Positions 1 through 9,027 of a stretch of 64,000 nucleotides of DNA are shown in pieces. The stretch spans positions 310,001 through 374,000 of the forward strand of contig NZ_ATWV01000002.1 in the NCBI RefSeq assembly GCF_000421345.1. The letters run 5' to 3'. The notes under the pieces were generated by a model, which did not search any database, was not told the origin of the DNA, and saw only the letters and a list, made by a program, of their open reading frames with translations. The first letter of the stretch is position 1; each line of letters opens with the position of its first letter. Source of the DNA: Treponema bryantii NK4A124 (GTDB lineage: Bacteria; Spirochaetota; Spirochaetia; Treponematales; Treponemataceae). The translations under genes and the position numbers were made by a program.

Positions 1-1399
1 TAGTACTCTTGGCGAAAGAAGCCTGTCCTATAAGGCTCTGGATTTTATTACCTGTAATATCAGAATCGGGCATAAGAAATGAAATACCGAATTTAGGGAA
101 GAAAGGAATTTCGTATGATTTAGATTCCTGCGCGAAAACTTCCATTTCCTGCTTAAAATAATTCATTGCTTTATGAACAGAAGTTATTTTTATAAACAGA
201 TAAAAACGATCAGCAAAGCCACGCCCTATTATAGCATGAAAACCGGAAATCGTTTTTGTAAGCATTTTTGAATAATAAAGAATAAGGTTGTCAGCAGCTT
301 CTTCTCCATAATTCTGATTAATAAACTTAAAGCCGCGGATATCTGCTTCTATAAGCATAAATTTCGAACGGCTGTTTCTAAGCATTTTGTTTGCTTCATT
401 TTCAAAACGCTGTCTTGTCCAGAGATTTGTAAGAGGATCATATACGGTTGCAATCAGCTGTTTTTTCTGGAAAAAATCAAGAAGTTTTGCTTCTGCAGAA
501 ACAAGACATAAAACAAAAAGAATAGAAACAATGATAATTGCAATTTCGTTTTTCTTTTCCGGCTTATAGATTTCATTTATTTCAGACATGGAAATTTTCA
601 GGGAAAGAGTCCATCCTGATTCCGGAATTTTTGCGGTGAGCAGGTAAGCAAGCTCTCCAGTATCTGTCTGTGTAATATATGTCGAAGGTGGATTTTTTGC
701 CATATTAGGTGTAGAGGTGTTTGCATACCTTTCATCAGTTGGCGTATAAACTCTTCCGATAATCTCCGGATTCGGGTGAACCAGGAAATATCCGTTTTTA
801 TCGAGAAGCATATAGGACTCTTTTTCACCAACTTTTATATCGGTGGTACTTTCTACAAATTTATTTATGAAAATTGAAGCTCCAAGAGCTCCTGCTATTT
901 TTCCATCTTTATAAATAGATTTTTCTATAGAGAAAATTTTGTCGCCGGTTCTGGGATGAATTCTTAATCCACTGACTGCAATATCATTACCTTCTCTAAG
1001 TCCTAAATGATTTTCGGGATTAAGTTTTGTTAAAAAATTATCAGATGTATAAATTGTGCCATCCGGTAAAACATAATATAACTCAAAAAAATCTTCCGGC
1101 ATTGTGTAAGCATATTCATTTATAAATTGAAATATCTTTTGAGGATCAGGATTGTCAAAAATCTTGTCTGTATAGAAAACCTGCATGGAGTGAATATAAT
1201 CATCTAATTTAAGACTGATGATTTTTGTATAGCTGTCCAGTGTTGTATGAACACTGTCAAAATATTCATTTTCAGCATCCTTCAGCATTCTTTTTGTGTA
1301 TATACTGGACAGAGAAAGTACGATTGTCATGAAAACAATTGAAACGAGGAGGGTTGAAATTACTTTAGCCTTTTCGGGCGTGATATTCTTTTTTTTCAC
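1..1399 (-). CDS. Membrane sensor with dCache-like and degenerate GGDEF domain (3' end outside window)
   Basis: About 466 codons are visible; the C-terminus lies beyond position 1. I read the start as GTG at 1399, because the upstream ATG near 1416 soon hits a stop, and GGAAAG lies just upstream of the GTG. Layout: membrane segment at residues ~13-34, an extracytoplasmic double-Cache-like region to ~275 (it contains a D(K/R)xGY type motif), a second membrane segment at ~285-305, then a GGDEF-type domain that begins with the usual YDPLTNL motif. The signature loop reads GRGFADRFYLF instead of GGDEF (around 203-225), so diguanylate cyclase activity is unlikely. It may be a GTP-binding regulatory domain or be followed by an EAL domain outside the window. 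The ligand is unknown. Confidence 0.8.
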   Translation of the reverse strand, partial: MKKKNITPEKAKVISTLLVSIVFMTIVLSLSSIYTKRMLKDAENEYFDSVHTTLDSYTKIISLKLDDYIHSMQVFYTDKIFDNPDPQKIFQFINEYAYTMPEDFFELYYVLPDGTIYTSDNFLTKLNPENHLGLREGNDIAVSGLRIHPRTGDKIFSIEKSIYKDGKIAGALGASIFINKFVESTTDIKVGEKESYMLLDKNGYFLVHPNPEIIGRVYTPTDERYANTSTPNMAKNPPSTYITQTDTGELAYLLTAKIPESGWTLSLKISMSEINEIYKPEKKNEIAIIIVSILFVLCLVSAEAKLLDFFQKKQLIATVYDPLTNLWTRQRFENEANKMLRNSRSKFMLIEADIRGFKFINQNYGEEAADNLILYYSKMLTKTISGFHAIIGRGFADRFYLFIKITSVHKAMNYFKQEMEVFAQESKSYEIPFFPKFGISFLMPDSDITGNKIQSLIGQASFAKST

Positions 1400-1549
1400 T
1401 AAACTTCTTTCCGAACATTATTTATTTCTTCCACCTTTTTAAATAATATCATACATTTTGGGAAAGTCAAAAGAATTAATTTCTATATATATAGAATAAA
1501 GTGACTATATTATTCTTAATTGTTTAGAATTAACCTGATTTAACTTTAA

Positions 1550-1613
1550 GAAAACGTTGTAGAGGGGAGTGAAAACGTTTTCGAAATTTGAAATGATATA
1601 GTTAAACGTTTAA
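1550..1613. promoter_or_regulatory. Cluster of LacI-type operators upstream of sugar ABC operon
   Basis: The perfect palindrome GAAAACGTTTTC lies at 1571-1582, a related half-site GAAAACGTT at 1550-1558, and a second palindrome TTAAACGTTTAA at 1602-1613. The central ACGT with flanking A/T is typical of LacI-family operators. The same 12-mer occurs at 5216-5227 before the GH94 gene. No LacI-family gene lies in the window. The rest of the 338-bp gap is AT-rich and holds no gene. Confidence 0.65.
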
Positions 1614-1649
1614 TATGATAGAAATTGCCGGAAATTTGCTATTTTTTTT

Positions 1650-1678
1650 TTGCAAAATAAAAAGATATGAGTTACAAT
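1650..1678 (+). promoter_or_regulatory. Predicted sigma-70 promoter of the first sugar ABC operon
   Basis: TTGCAA at 1650-1655 and TACAAT at 1673-1678 are separated by 17 bp and lie about 60 bp before the ATG at 1738. The LacI-type palindromes lie just upstream of the -35. Confidence 0.55.
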
Positions 1679-1737
1679 TAACTTAATTAGGGGTTATTAC
1701 CTAATATAAAAAAAACTTTTTACAAGAGGAAAGGAAA

Positions 1738-3066
1738 ATGAAAAAAATCCTAACAGTATTGTGTGCTCTCACAGTAGCTGCCGCTTTGTTCACAGGTTGT
1801 TCAAAGGGTGGTGCAGGAAAAGGTCCTGTAACAATTAATCTCTGGTCATTTACAGACGAGATTCCAGGAATGGTTGAAAAGTATATCGCTGATCATCCAG
1901 ACTGCGGATTTACTGTAAACAAGACTATCATCGCTACTACAGAAGGTGCTTATCAGCCAGCTCTCGACCAGGCTCTTATGGCAGGTGGTGCAGATGCTCC
2001 TGATATGTATGCAGCTGAAGCAGCTTTCATCCTTAAGTATTCACAGGGTGACATGCAGCAGTATGCAATGCCTTACAAAGATCTCGGAATCGATATCGAC
2101 AACGCTATCAAGGCTGCAGAAATTGCTCCTTATACAGTAGATATCGGATCTAACACAAGTGGTCAGGTAGACGCTCTTGGTTATCAGACAACTGGTGGAT
2201 GTTTCATCTATCGTCGTGACCTTGCAAAGAAAGTATTCGGAACAGACGATCCAAAAGCTGTAAATGACATCATTGGTGGTGGTTCAAACAGCTGGGCTAA
2301 GTTCAATGATGCTGCTGCTAAGCTTGCTGCTGCAGGTGTAGCAATCGTATCTGGTGACGGTGATATCTGGCACGCTTATGAAAACTCTTCAGACAAGGGT
2401 TGGATTGTAGATGGAAAACTCTACATCGATCCAAAACGTGAAGCTTTCATCGATGCATCTAAGGCTCTTACAGACAATGGCTGGTCTAACCAGACTCAGG
2501 ACTGGACAGATGCTTGGTTCGCAGATATGAAGGATGCAGGTGCAAAACCTTGTTTCGGATTCTTCGGACCAGCTTGGCTCATCAACTACGTATTGGCTGG
2601 TAACTCAGGTGATACATATGGTAAGTGGGCAGTTTGTAACTCACCAATCGGATTCTTCTGGGGTGGTACATGGGTACTTGCTAACAAGAACATGCCAGCT
2701 GCTAAGAAGAACGCTGTAAAGACACTCATCGAATGGATTACACTTGACTACTCTAACGATGGTCTCCTTTACAAGTGGGCTAACGGTACACTCAATGGAG
2801 AAGGTGGAACAAAAGATACAGTTTCTTCTGGAGTTGTAATGGCTAAGTCTAACGGTGAACTCGAGTTCCTCGGCGGACAGAACATGTTCGATTACTTCGT
2901 ACCTGCTAACAAGTACGCAAATGGTAAGAACCTCACACAGTATGATGAAACAATCAACTCACTCTGGCGTGAACAGGTTCGTGCTTATGCAAACGGACAG
3001 AAGAGCCGCGACGCTGCTATCAAAGACTTCAAGCAGAACGTTGCTGATAAGCTTGGTGTAGAGTAA
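1738..3066 (+). CDS. Sugar ABC transporter substrate-binding lipoprotein (family 1 / CUT1)
   Basis: This 442-residue protein is the periplasmic sugar receptor of an ABC importer. The N-terminus has a lipoprotein signal, with hydrophobic residues 3-18 and the lipobox LFTGC, so Cys21 would be lipidated and membrane anchored. The mature part shows the layout of family-1 extracellular solute-binding proteins, including a glycine/tryptophan-rich segment near residues 275-310 (FFGPAWLINY, GFFWGGTW). The ATG follows a good GAGGAAAGG ribosome site. It is the first gene of an operon with two permeases (3190-5023), and no ATPase gene is present, so a shared MsmX/UgpC-type ATPase is inferred. The LacI-type operator shared with the GH94 phosphorylase suggests a beta-glucoside such as cellobiose or laminaribiose, but the ligand cannot be read from sequence. 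Confidence 0.88.
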   Translation: MKKILTVLCALTVAAALFTGCSKGGAGKGPVTINLWSFTDEIPGMVEKYIADHPDCGFTVNKTIIATTEGAYQPALDQALMAGGADAPDMYAAEAAFILKYSQGDMQQYAMPYKDLGIDIDNAIKAAEIAPYTVDIGSNTSGQVDALGYQTTGGCFIYRRDLAKKVFGTDDPKAVNDIIGGGSNSWAKFNDAAAKLAAAGVAIVSGDGDIWHAYENSSDKGWIVDGKLYIDPKREAFIDASKALTDNGWSNQTQDWTDAWFADMKDAGAKPCFGFFGPAWLINYVLAGNSGDTYGKWAVCNSPIGFFWGGTWVLANKNMPAAKKNAVKTLIEWITLDYSNDGLLYKWANGTLNGEGGTKDTVSSGVVMAKSNGELEFLGGQNMFDYFVPANKYANGKNLTQYDETINSLWREQVRAYANGQKSRDAAIKDFKQNVADKLGVE

Positions 3067-3090
3067 TAATTAAACCATACGCTTAATATA

Positions 3091-3118
3091 ATTAGGGCTG
3101 TCGAAAGGCAGCCCTAAT
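3091..3118 (+). terminator. Hairpin between binding-protein and permease genes
   Basis: ATTAGGGCTG at 3091-3100 pairs perfectly with CAGCCCTAAT at 3109-3118 around an 8-nt loop. The U-tract is weak, so it probably acts as a partial terminator or 3'-end stabiliser that keeps binding-protein mRNA above permease mRNA. Confidence 0.5.
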
Positions 3119-3189
3119 TTGTAAATTTAAATTATTAAAAAAGTTTTTTGAGTTTCTATAAAAAACTAATCTTTTTGAGGTGTCCGACA

Positions 3190-4188
3190 ATGAAAAAAAA
3201 AGGAAAAATTAGTTATGCTAAATATGGCTACATATTCAGTATTCCTTTTGTACTTGCGTACTTAATTTTCAGTTTATATCCAACTTTATATACTGCAATT
3301 ATCGGTTTTACAGATTTAAGAGGTGTAGGTAAAACTTCATGGCATTTTCTGAAGATAACTAACTTCTTTGACAATTATAAAACAATTCTTACTTTGCCAA
3401 CCTTCCATGTAGCATTGAAAAATACTATAAAATTGTGGGTTTGCAACTTTATTCCACAGATGATTCTGGCACTTTTGCTTTCTGCCTGGTTTACTAACCG
3501 TCGTGTTAAAGTACCTGGAGAGGGAGCATTTAAAGTACTTTTCTATATGCCTAACATTATTACAGCTGCTACAGTTGCTATTTTGTTTGGTGCTCTTTTT
3601 GGTTATCCAATGGGACCTGTAAATGATGTTCTTACACGTTTCCATATCATTGATAAGCCATACTTCTTCCTTCAAAATAAGAGTGTAGCACAGGGAATCG
3701 TAATGTTTATCCAGACCTGGATGTGGTATGGATATACAATGATTATCATTATTTCTGGTGTACTTGGTATTAACCCAGAAATTTTCGAAGCCGCTGATAT
3801 CGATGGTGCAAATGGATGGCAGGTATTCTGGAAGATTACTATTCCAAGTATCCAGACTATTCTTTTGTTCACTCTTGTAACATCACTTATTGGTGGTTTG
3901 AATATGTTCGATATTCCAAACCTCTTTGTACGTGATTCTGGTCCTGATAATGCAACATTAACTACAAGCGTTCTTATTTATACAATGGCCTTCAAGGGAG
4001 GTTATATGTATAACAGAGCTTCTGCACTTTCTATGATCATGTTCCTTATTATCGTAGTATGTTCTGCAGCTCTCTTCTTCTCTATGAGAGATAAAGAAGA
4101 GGTAAGATTAAAGAAACTTAAGAAGCAGGAAATGAAAGCTCGTAAGCTTGCTATGAAAAATGAAGCAAAAGGAGTTAAAAATGAGTAA
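3190..4188 (+). CDS. Sugar ABC transporter permease (MalF-type)
   Basis: This is an inner-membrane permease subunit of about 332 residues with around six hydrophobic segments. The permease EAA loop is clear (EAADIDGANGWQVFWKITIP); it contacts the ATPase. I chose ATG 3190, which has GAGG nine bases upstream; an in-frame TTG at 3148 lacks a ribosome site. The C-terminus is unusually lysine-rich and charged. It overlaps the next permease by 8 bp, so translation is probably coupled. With the 1738 receptor and the 4181 partner it forms a CUT1 importer that needs an ATPase encoded elsewhere. Confidence 0.88.
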   Translation: MKKKGKISYAKYGYIFSIPFVLAYLIFSLYPTLYTAIIGFTDLRGVGKTSWHFLKITNFFDNYKTILTLPTFHVALKNTIKLWVCNFIPQMILALLLSAWFTNRRVKVPGEGAFKVLFYMPNIITAATVAILFGALFGYPMGPVNDVLTRFHIIDKPYFFLQNKSVAQGIVMFIQTWMWYGYTMIIIISGVLGINPEIFEAADIDGANGWQVFWKITIPSIQTILLFTLVTSLIGGLNMFDIPNLFVRDSGPDNATLTTSVLIYTMAFKGGYMYNRASALSMIMFLIIVVCSAALFFSMRDKEEVRLKKLKKQEMKARKLAMKNEAKGVKNE

Positions 4189-5023
4189 CAAGTCTAATGT
4201 TCAGATTTATAAAATCCTTATTATGATTGTATGTGTAATACTTTCGTTTCTGAGTATTATGCCTTTTATAATCATGTTCGTAAACTCAACTCGTTCTACT
4301 TTCGAAATTCAGCAGCATGCAGTTTCATTTGTTCCATCAAAATTCCTGTTAAACAACTGGAGAATTCTTACTTCAAAGAGTTTTAATCCTGCAAAAGGAT
4401 TCTTGAACTCATTAATTGTTTCTTGTGGTATTACAGGTATTACCTTGTACTTCTCTACACTTACTGCTTATGCACTTGTAATGTACGACTGGAAACTTAA
4501 GAACGCATTCTTCAGCTTTATTATGGCAATCATGATGATTCCTGCAACAATTACAATCATTGGTTTCTACCAGATGGTATATAAGATTCATATGACAAAC
4601 AGTTTCCTCATGTTGATTCTTCCTGCTATTGCATCTCCTTCTCTGGTATTCTTTATGCGTCAGTATATGAAGCCTTCTGTTTCTCCATCACTGGTAGAAT
4701 CTGCTCGTATTGATGGTGCAAAAGAGTTCTTTACCTTCAATGTAATTGTTCTTCCTATTATGAAACCTGCTATTGCTACACAGGCAATTTTCAGTTTCGT
4801 AACAAGCTGGAATGATTTGTTTAAGCCTCTTATCCTTCTTACTAAACAGGATAAGTTTACACTGCCAATCATGGTATCTCTCCTTCGTGGTGATATTTAC
4901 CGTACAGAATATGGTAGCGTATACCTTGGACTTACACTTACTGCACTTCCACTTATTGTAGTGTACTTGTTCCTTTCTAAGTACATTGTAGCGGGTGTTG
5001 CAATGGGTTCTGTAAAGGGTTAA
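4181..5023 (+). CDS. Sugar ABC transporter permease (MalG-type)
   Basis: This is the second permease of the first importer, 280 residues. It has multiple hydrophobic segments and the EAA-type loop VESARIDGAKEFFTFNVIVLP. The protein ends in the AMGSVKG motif common at the C-terminus of CUT1 MalG-type subunits. ATG 4181 follows AAGGAG and overlaps the end of the MalF-type gene, which favours it over the in-frame ATG at 4160. Two strong terminators and a short palindromic repeat follow it, so it closes the transporter operon before the separately promoted GH94 gene. Confidence 0.88.
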   Translation: MSNKSNVQIYKILIMIVCVILSFLSIMPFIIMFVNSTRSTFEIQQHAVSFVPSKFLLNNWRILTSKSFNPAKGFLNSLIVSCGITGITLYFSTLTAYALVMYDWKLKNAFFSFIMAIMMIPATITIIGFYQMVYKIHMTNSFLMLILPAIASPSLVFFMRQYMKPSVSPSLVESARIDGAKEFFTFNVIVLPIMKPAIATQAIFSFVTSWNDLFKPLILLTKQDKFTLPIMVSLLRGDIYRTEYGSVYLGLTLTALPLIVVYLFLSKYIVAGVAMGSVKG

Positions 5024-5047
5024 ATTTTTAATAGAAATTCAAAAAGG

Positions 5048-5082
5048 GCTGCGATACAGAAATGTGCCGCAGCTTTTTTTTT
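5048..5082 (+). terminator. Intrinsic terminator of the first ABC operon
   Basis: GCTGCG at 5048-5053 pairs with CGCAGC at 5068-5073, followed directly by a nine-T run. Confidence 0.8.
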
Positions 5083-5084
5083 AT

Positions 5085-5112
5085 AGATTGCCCGGTCAAG
5101 CCGGGCAATGAC
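5085..5112. repeat. Short palindromic repeat, family A
   Basis: The core TTGCCCGGTCAAGCCGGGCA forms a near-perfect hairpin. The same 28-nt unit recurs at 7756-7783 and, with compensating changes, at 61415-61442. It is an intergenic REP-like element and lies here between two terminators. Confidence 0.8.
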
Positions 5113-5119
5113 GTTTGTC

Positions 5120-5154
5120 GGCTGCGGTTCACAAAGGACTGCAGCCTTTTTTTT
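5120..5154 (+). terminator. Second intrinsic terminator before GH94 promoter
   Basis: GGCTGC at 5120-5125 pairs with GCAGCC at 5141-5146 and is followed by eight T. It resembles the terminator at 5048 and sits just on the other side of the family A repeat. Confidence 0.7.
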
Positions 5155-5181
5155 AATATAGAGTAAATCCTTTATGGACTT

Positions 5182-5227
5182 TTGACAAATCATGGGTTAA
5201 AGTTGTAATATTAAAGAAAACGTTTTC
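5182..5227 (+). promoter_or_regulatory. GH94 promoter with LacI-type operator at the start site
   Basis: TTGACA at 5182-5187 and TAATAT at 5206-5211 are 18 bp apart. The perfect palindrome GAAAACGTTTTC at 5216-5227 covers the expected transcription start, the classic position for repression. The same palindrome lies upstream of the ABC operon at 1571-1582. Confidence 0.7.
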
Positions 5228-5326
5228 GTAATTATAATTACGGTGATATACGTCCACGTCAAGGCACGCTACGCTTAAAGCCTTGACATGTCCGTTTATC
5301 GGGTTTTTAAGGAGGTTAAACCCGCT

Positions 5327-7753
5327 ATGAAATACGGTTATTTTGATGATGATAAGGCGGAATATGTAATTACCCGCCCTGATACTCCAACTAGCTGGAG
5401 TAACTATCTTGGTTCTACAGTCTACGGTGCTGTAATTACAAATAATGCCGGCGGTTATGGCTTTTATAAATCCGGAGCTCAGGGACGTTTTATGCGTCTG
5501 CGTTTCAATTCTATTCCAATGGATCAGCCGGGCCGTTATTTTTACCTCCGCGATCAGGAAGACGGAGATTTCTGGTCTGCTTCATGGCAGCCAGTAGGTA
5601 AGCCTCTTGATCAGTATAAGAGTGAATGCCGCCATGGTACTGCATATACAACAATCACTTCTGAGTACAAGGGAATTAAGAGCGAAACAAAATACTATGT
5701 TCCTCTCGGACAGAACTTTGAGTACTGGCGCCTTAAGGTAACAAATACATCAGATAAAAAACGCAAAATCCGTGTATTCTCTTATTGTGAATTTACTAAC
5801 CAGTGGAATACAACTCAGGATCAGGTAAACCTTCAGTATTCTCTCTTTATTGTAAAGGGAGAAAAAGTAGGGGATAATCTGCTTCGTTATTCTATTCAGG
5901 ATAATCTTTACATTCAGCACCCTGAATATGAGGTTGGCGGTGCTTATATGAGCGAGTGGGTTGCCCTTATTGGTACTCCTATGACCGGTTTTGACACAAG
6001 CCGCGAAGCCTTTATCGGAACTTACGGTTCTTATGAACACCCTAAGGCTGTCGTAGACGGCGCTTGTACAAACAGCGAAGCTTTTGGTGATAACTCTTGT
6101 GGTACTGTACAGGGAGACCTCGAGCTTAATCCTGGCGAGACAAAAGAAATCATGCTTATGCTTGGTATTGATGATGCTCTTGCTGTTGGACAGAAAATTG
6201 TAAATGAGTTTGGTAACTTTAAGCGTGCAGACGAAGAATTTGAAAAGCTTGTAAATGCATGGCATGCAAAGCTCGGTTCTTATAAGGCTATTACTCCTGA
6301 TGAGGATATTAATCATACTGTAAATGTATGGGGACTTTATAACTGTTTGATTACATTTGCCTGGTCACGAGCTGCCAGCCTTGTTTACAACGGAGAACGC
6401 GATGGTCTTGGTTACCGCGACTCTGTACAGGATATTCTTGGTGTTTCTGCTGCTATTCCGGAAGAAGCAGAAGAGCGTCTTGTACGTATGATTAGTGGTC
6501 AGTGCCAGAATGGTGGTGCAATTCCTGTAATTTCTAAGGACTTTAATGCCGGCCACGAAAAGGCTCCAAAGCCGGAAGAGTTCCGTTCTGATGACTGTGA
6601 ATGGTTCTTCAATGCAGTGCCTTGCTATGTAGCAGAATCTGGTAATTTTGATTTCTATAATAAAGTAGTTCCTTATGCAGATGGCGGAGAGGCTACTGTT
6701 TACGGACACCTTAAGCGTGCCCTTGAATTCAATCTGGAGCGTATGGGTGCAGACGGACTTCCTTGCGGACTTCTCGCAGACTGGAATGACTGTCTTAAAC
6801 TCGGCTACCACGGAGAATCTCTCTTCGTAGCTTTCCAGCTGCGCCTTGGTCTTACAACTTATGCTGACATAAGCGAAAGACTTGGAAAGAAAGACGAAGC
6901 TGCATGGGCTTTGAAGGAGCGCGATGCTCTTGATGCTAATATTCAGAAGAAGTGCTGGGACGGCAAGTGGTTTATCTGGGCTGTAGGCGAGGATGGAACT
7001 GTTTACGGAACCAAGTCTATTGAAGAAGGACAGATTTACTTTAATACTCAGGTTTGGGCTGTTATGTCTAGCGCTGCAACAGCAGAGCAGGCTCGCATTT
7101 GTATGGAATCTGTAAAGGAAAAGCTTGCAACTCCTTACGGACTAATGCTCTGTGCGCCTCCATTTGTTAAGACTCGCTCAGACATCATGTCTTCTGTAGT
7201 ATTCCTTCCTGGTATTAAGGAAAATGCAGGTATCTTCAACCATACTCAGGGTTGGGGTGTTATTGCAGAAACTATGCTTGGAAACGGTGACCGTGCTTAC
7301 GAGTACTGTAAGGCATCTATTCCTGCTGCTTATAATGACAAGGCAGAAATCCGCCAGAGTGAGCCTTATGTAGTTGGTCAGACAACTTATTCTACCTTCA
7401 GTAAGCGCCCTGGAAACACTCGTACTTCTTGGCTTTCTGGTGCCGGAACCTGGTCTTACTATGCTATTACTCAGTATATGCTTGGTATTAAACCACAGTA
7501 CGACGGCCTTTTGATTGATCCATGTATTAAGCACGACTGGGACGGCTACACGGTAGAGCGCCGCTGGAGAAAGATGAACCTCCACATCGAAGTAAAGAAT
7601 CCTCAGCATGTATGCAAGGGTATTGAATACCTCGAAGTAGACGGTAAGCGTCTTGATGCAGCTGTTATTCCTGTAAGCCAGCTCCATGACGGAAGTAAGA
7701 TTGTTGCTTACATGGGTAAGGATGCTAAGACTTTCCCTGTTGAGCGTGTATAA
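5327..7753 (+). CDS. GH94 disaccharide phosphorylase (cellobiose/laminaribiose/chitobiose type)
   Basis: This 808-residue cytoplasmic protein has no signal peptide. It should split a beta-linked disaccharide with phosphate, giving a sugar 1-phosphate and a free sugar, which saves ATP after ABC uptake. Family marks include the N-terminus MKYGYFDDDKAEYVITRPDT, the segment SASWQPVGKPLD, and the catalytic acid region ADWNDCLKL (around residues 480-490). I chose ATG 5327, preceded by AAGGAGG, over the in-frame ATG at 5288. The N-terminus resembles chitobiose and laminaribiose phosphorylases as much as cellobiose phosphorylase, so the substrate is open. It is convergent with the hexokinase gene, with a family A palindrome between them. 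Confidence 0.88.
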   Translation: MKYGYFDDDKAEYVITRPDTPTSWSNYLGSTVYGAVITNNAGGYGFYKSGAQGRFMRLRFNSIPMDQPGRYFYLRDQEDGDFWSASWQPVGKPLDQYKSECRHGTAYTTITSEYKGIKSETKYYVPLGQNFEYWRLKVTNTSDKKRKIRVFSYCEFTNQWNTTQDQVNLQYSLFIVKGEKVGDNLLRYSIQDNLYIQHPEYEVGGAYMSEWVALIGTPMTGFDTSREAFIGTYGSYEHPKAVVDGACTNSEAFGDNSCGTVQGDLELNPGETKEIMLMLGIDDALAVGQKIVNEFGNFKRADEEFEKLVNAWHAKLGSYKAITPDEDINHTVNVWGLYNCLITFAWSRAASLVYNGERDGLGYRDSVQDILGVSAAIPEEAEERLVRMISGQCQNGGAIPVISKDFNAGHEKAPKPEEFRSDDCEWFFNAVPCYVAESGNFDFYNKVVPYADGGEATVYGHLKRALEFNLERMGADGLPCGLLADWNDCLKLGYHGESLFVAFQLRLGLTTYADISERLGKKDEAAWALKERDALDANIQKKCWDGKWFIWAVGEDGTVYGTKSIEEGQIYFNTQVWAVMSSAATAEQARICMESVKEKLATPYGLMLCAPPFVKTRSDIMSSVVFLPGIKENAGIFNHTQGWGVIAETMLGNGDRAYEYCKASIPAAYNDKAEIRQSEPYVVGQTTYSTFSKRPGNTRTSWLSGAGTWSYYAITQYMLGIKPQYDGLLIDPCIKHDWDGYTVERRWRKMNLHIEVKNPQHVCKGIEYLEVDGKRLDAAVIPVSQLHDGSKIVAYMGKDAKTFPVERV

Positions 7754-7755
7754 AA

Positions 7756-7783
7756 AGATTGCCCGGTCAAGCCGGGCAATGAC
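7756..7783. repeat. Short palindromic repeat, family A
   Basis: This copy is identical over 28 nt to 5085-5112. It fills the gap between the convergent GH94 and hexokinase genes and may end transcription of both. Confidence 0.8.
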
Positions 7784-7784
7784 A

Positions 7785-9011
7785 CTATTGGATAAAGGCG
7801 GCGGCAAAACTGCCTTTAGTTATGTCGTCGTCAATTTGTAACATTTCAAAAGGAGCAGAAAACAGTTTTTTTAATCTGTTTTCTGCTTTTTCTTTTAACA
7901 TTGGTGTTTTCCAGAAGGTGCTTCCGTTGCAGGCTATGCATACCGGAAATTCTTCACTTTCTTCATCTGCCATAAGAATGGCTGCATAAATAGCTTCTGC
8001 AGTAAGATATGCAGAACGTTCTATGATTGCAGAAATAATTTCTCTAAGGAAATCAGCATCTTCTGAACTTCCATTAAGAATAAGAGCAGAAAGTCTGGTC
8101 TCTTTTTCACTGTTATAAATGCCGTCAAAGTCTGCAGTAGATAAATGAGTAAATTTATTAAAGCCATTTATAAAAGCTGATGAAAATAACTTTTCTTTAC
8201 AGGCCTGTGAAATTATTTCGTAAGCAAGATCTCCAAGATATGCACCGGAAGACATTTTTTCTAAAAGAGACTGATCCGGCTGACTTGTCTTACTGCATAT
8301 TGTTTTGTCAAAATCACTTTGGAGCAGGTTTGAAAACATACCGCATTCAGTTACAATTATTCTCTTTTTGTAGACAAAAGCGCTGTTCATGCCTGTGCCA
8401 AGAATAAAGGCAATGCGGCTTTTGCAATTAAGAGAGGAAGTAGAAAGTAAAAGGGCAGTAGTATCGTTTAATACATTTATTTTTTTGATTTTTGTCCAGC
8501 CCTGAATTTTTAATTCCTGTAACAGCTCTTTACCAAGATAAGTGCCAACTGCTTCCGGGGCTTTTACTTCTTTTGAAAAACGGATGATTTTTCCATCACC
8601 GTCTTCTGTTATTGCCATAGCATAGCTGAAACAAAAACTGATTTTACTTGAACGGTCTTTCAGGCGGGAAATATTATCAGCTATAGCTTTATAAAATTCC
8701 TGCCTGTTTAATTCGCGGTCTATGGCAGGCATTAAGGTTTTCTGAAAATCTGAAATCTCAAGTCCTTCGGCAGTCTTTGTCACCAGACAGGAACGGAAGT
8801 TTGTTCCCCCTGCATCAATTACAATGGCATTTTCGCCTTCTGCAATTTCATCCACAAGGGCACTGCCGGCTTTAATCATTGCCTGATCAGAGCCGCCTGC
8901 TTTTAATCCTCTTTCCATGTCAGCAAGAATTTTATTGTGAAGATTATCGGCAACAGTACTTGAAAAATTGTGACTGCTGAGAAAATCAAGAACCTTATTT
9001 TGAATTTTCAT
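7785..9011 (-). CDS. Hexokinase (eukaryote-type fold)
   Basis: The 408-residue protein belongs to the hexokinase family rather than ROK. Its phosphate-1 motif is DAGGTNFRS (residues ~66-74), LGTGMNSAF near 205 is the adenosine/phosphate region, and CNGSTFWKTP near 365 is the C-terminal nucleotide motif. It phosphorylates a hexose at C6 using ATP. It is the last gene of the GH20-nagA-nagB operon, 16 bp after nagB, with its own AAGGAAA site. The operon holds no other kinase, and NagA needs a 6-phosphate, so this enzyme may act on N-acetylglucosamine as well as glucose; that is inference. Confidence 0.85.
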   Translation of the reverse strand: MKIQNKVLDFLSSHNFSSTVADNLHNKILADMERGLKAGGSDQAMIKAGSALVDEIAEGENAIVIDAGGTNFRSCLVTKTAEGLEISDFQKTLMPAIDRELNRQEFYKAIADNISRLKDRSSKISFCFSYAMAITEDGDGKIIRFSKEVKAPEAVGTYLGKELLQELKIQGWTKIKKINVLNDTTALLLSTSSLNCKSRIAFILGTGMNSAFVYKKRIIVTECGMFSNLLQSDFDKTICSKTSQPDQSLLEKMSSGAYLGDLAYEIISQACKEKLFSSAFINGFNKFTHLSTADFDGIYNSEKETRLSALILNGSSEDADFLREIISAIIERSAYLTAEAIYAAILMADEESEEFPVCIACNGSTFWKTPMLKEKAENRLKKLFSAPFEMLQIDDDITKGSFAAAFIQ

Positions 9012-9027
9012 TTAACTTTTTTTCCTT

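Noticed and set aside
5750-6811. Long minus-strand open frames opposite GH94
   Set aside because: They are antisense shadows of a strongly coding gene, with no ribosome site and no recognisable domain.
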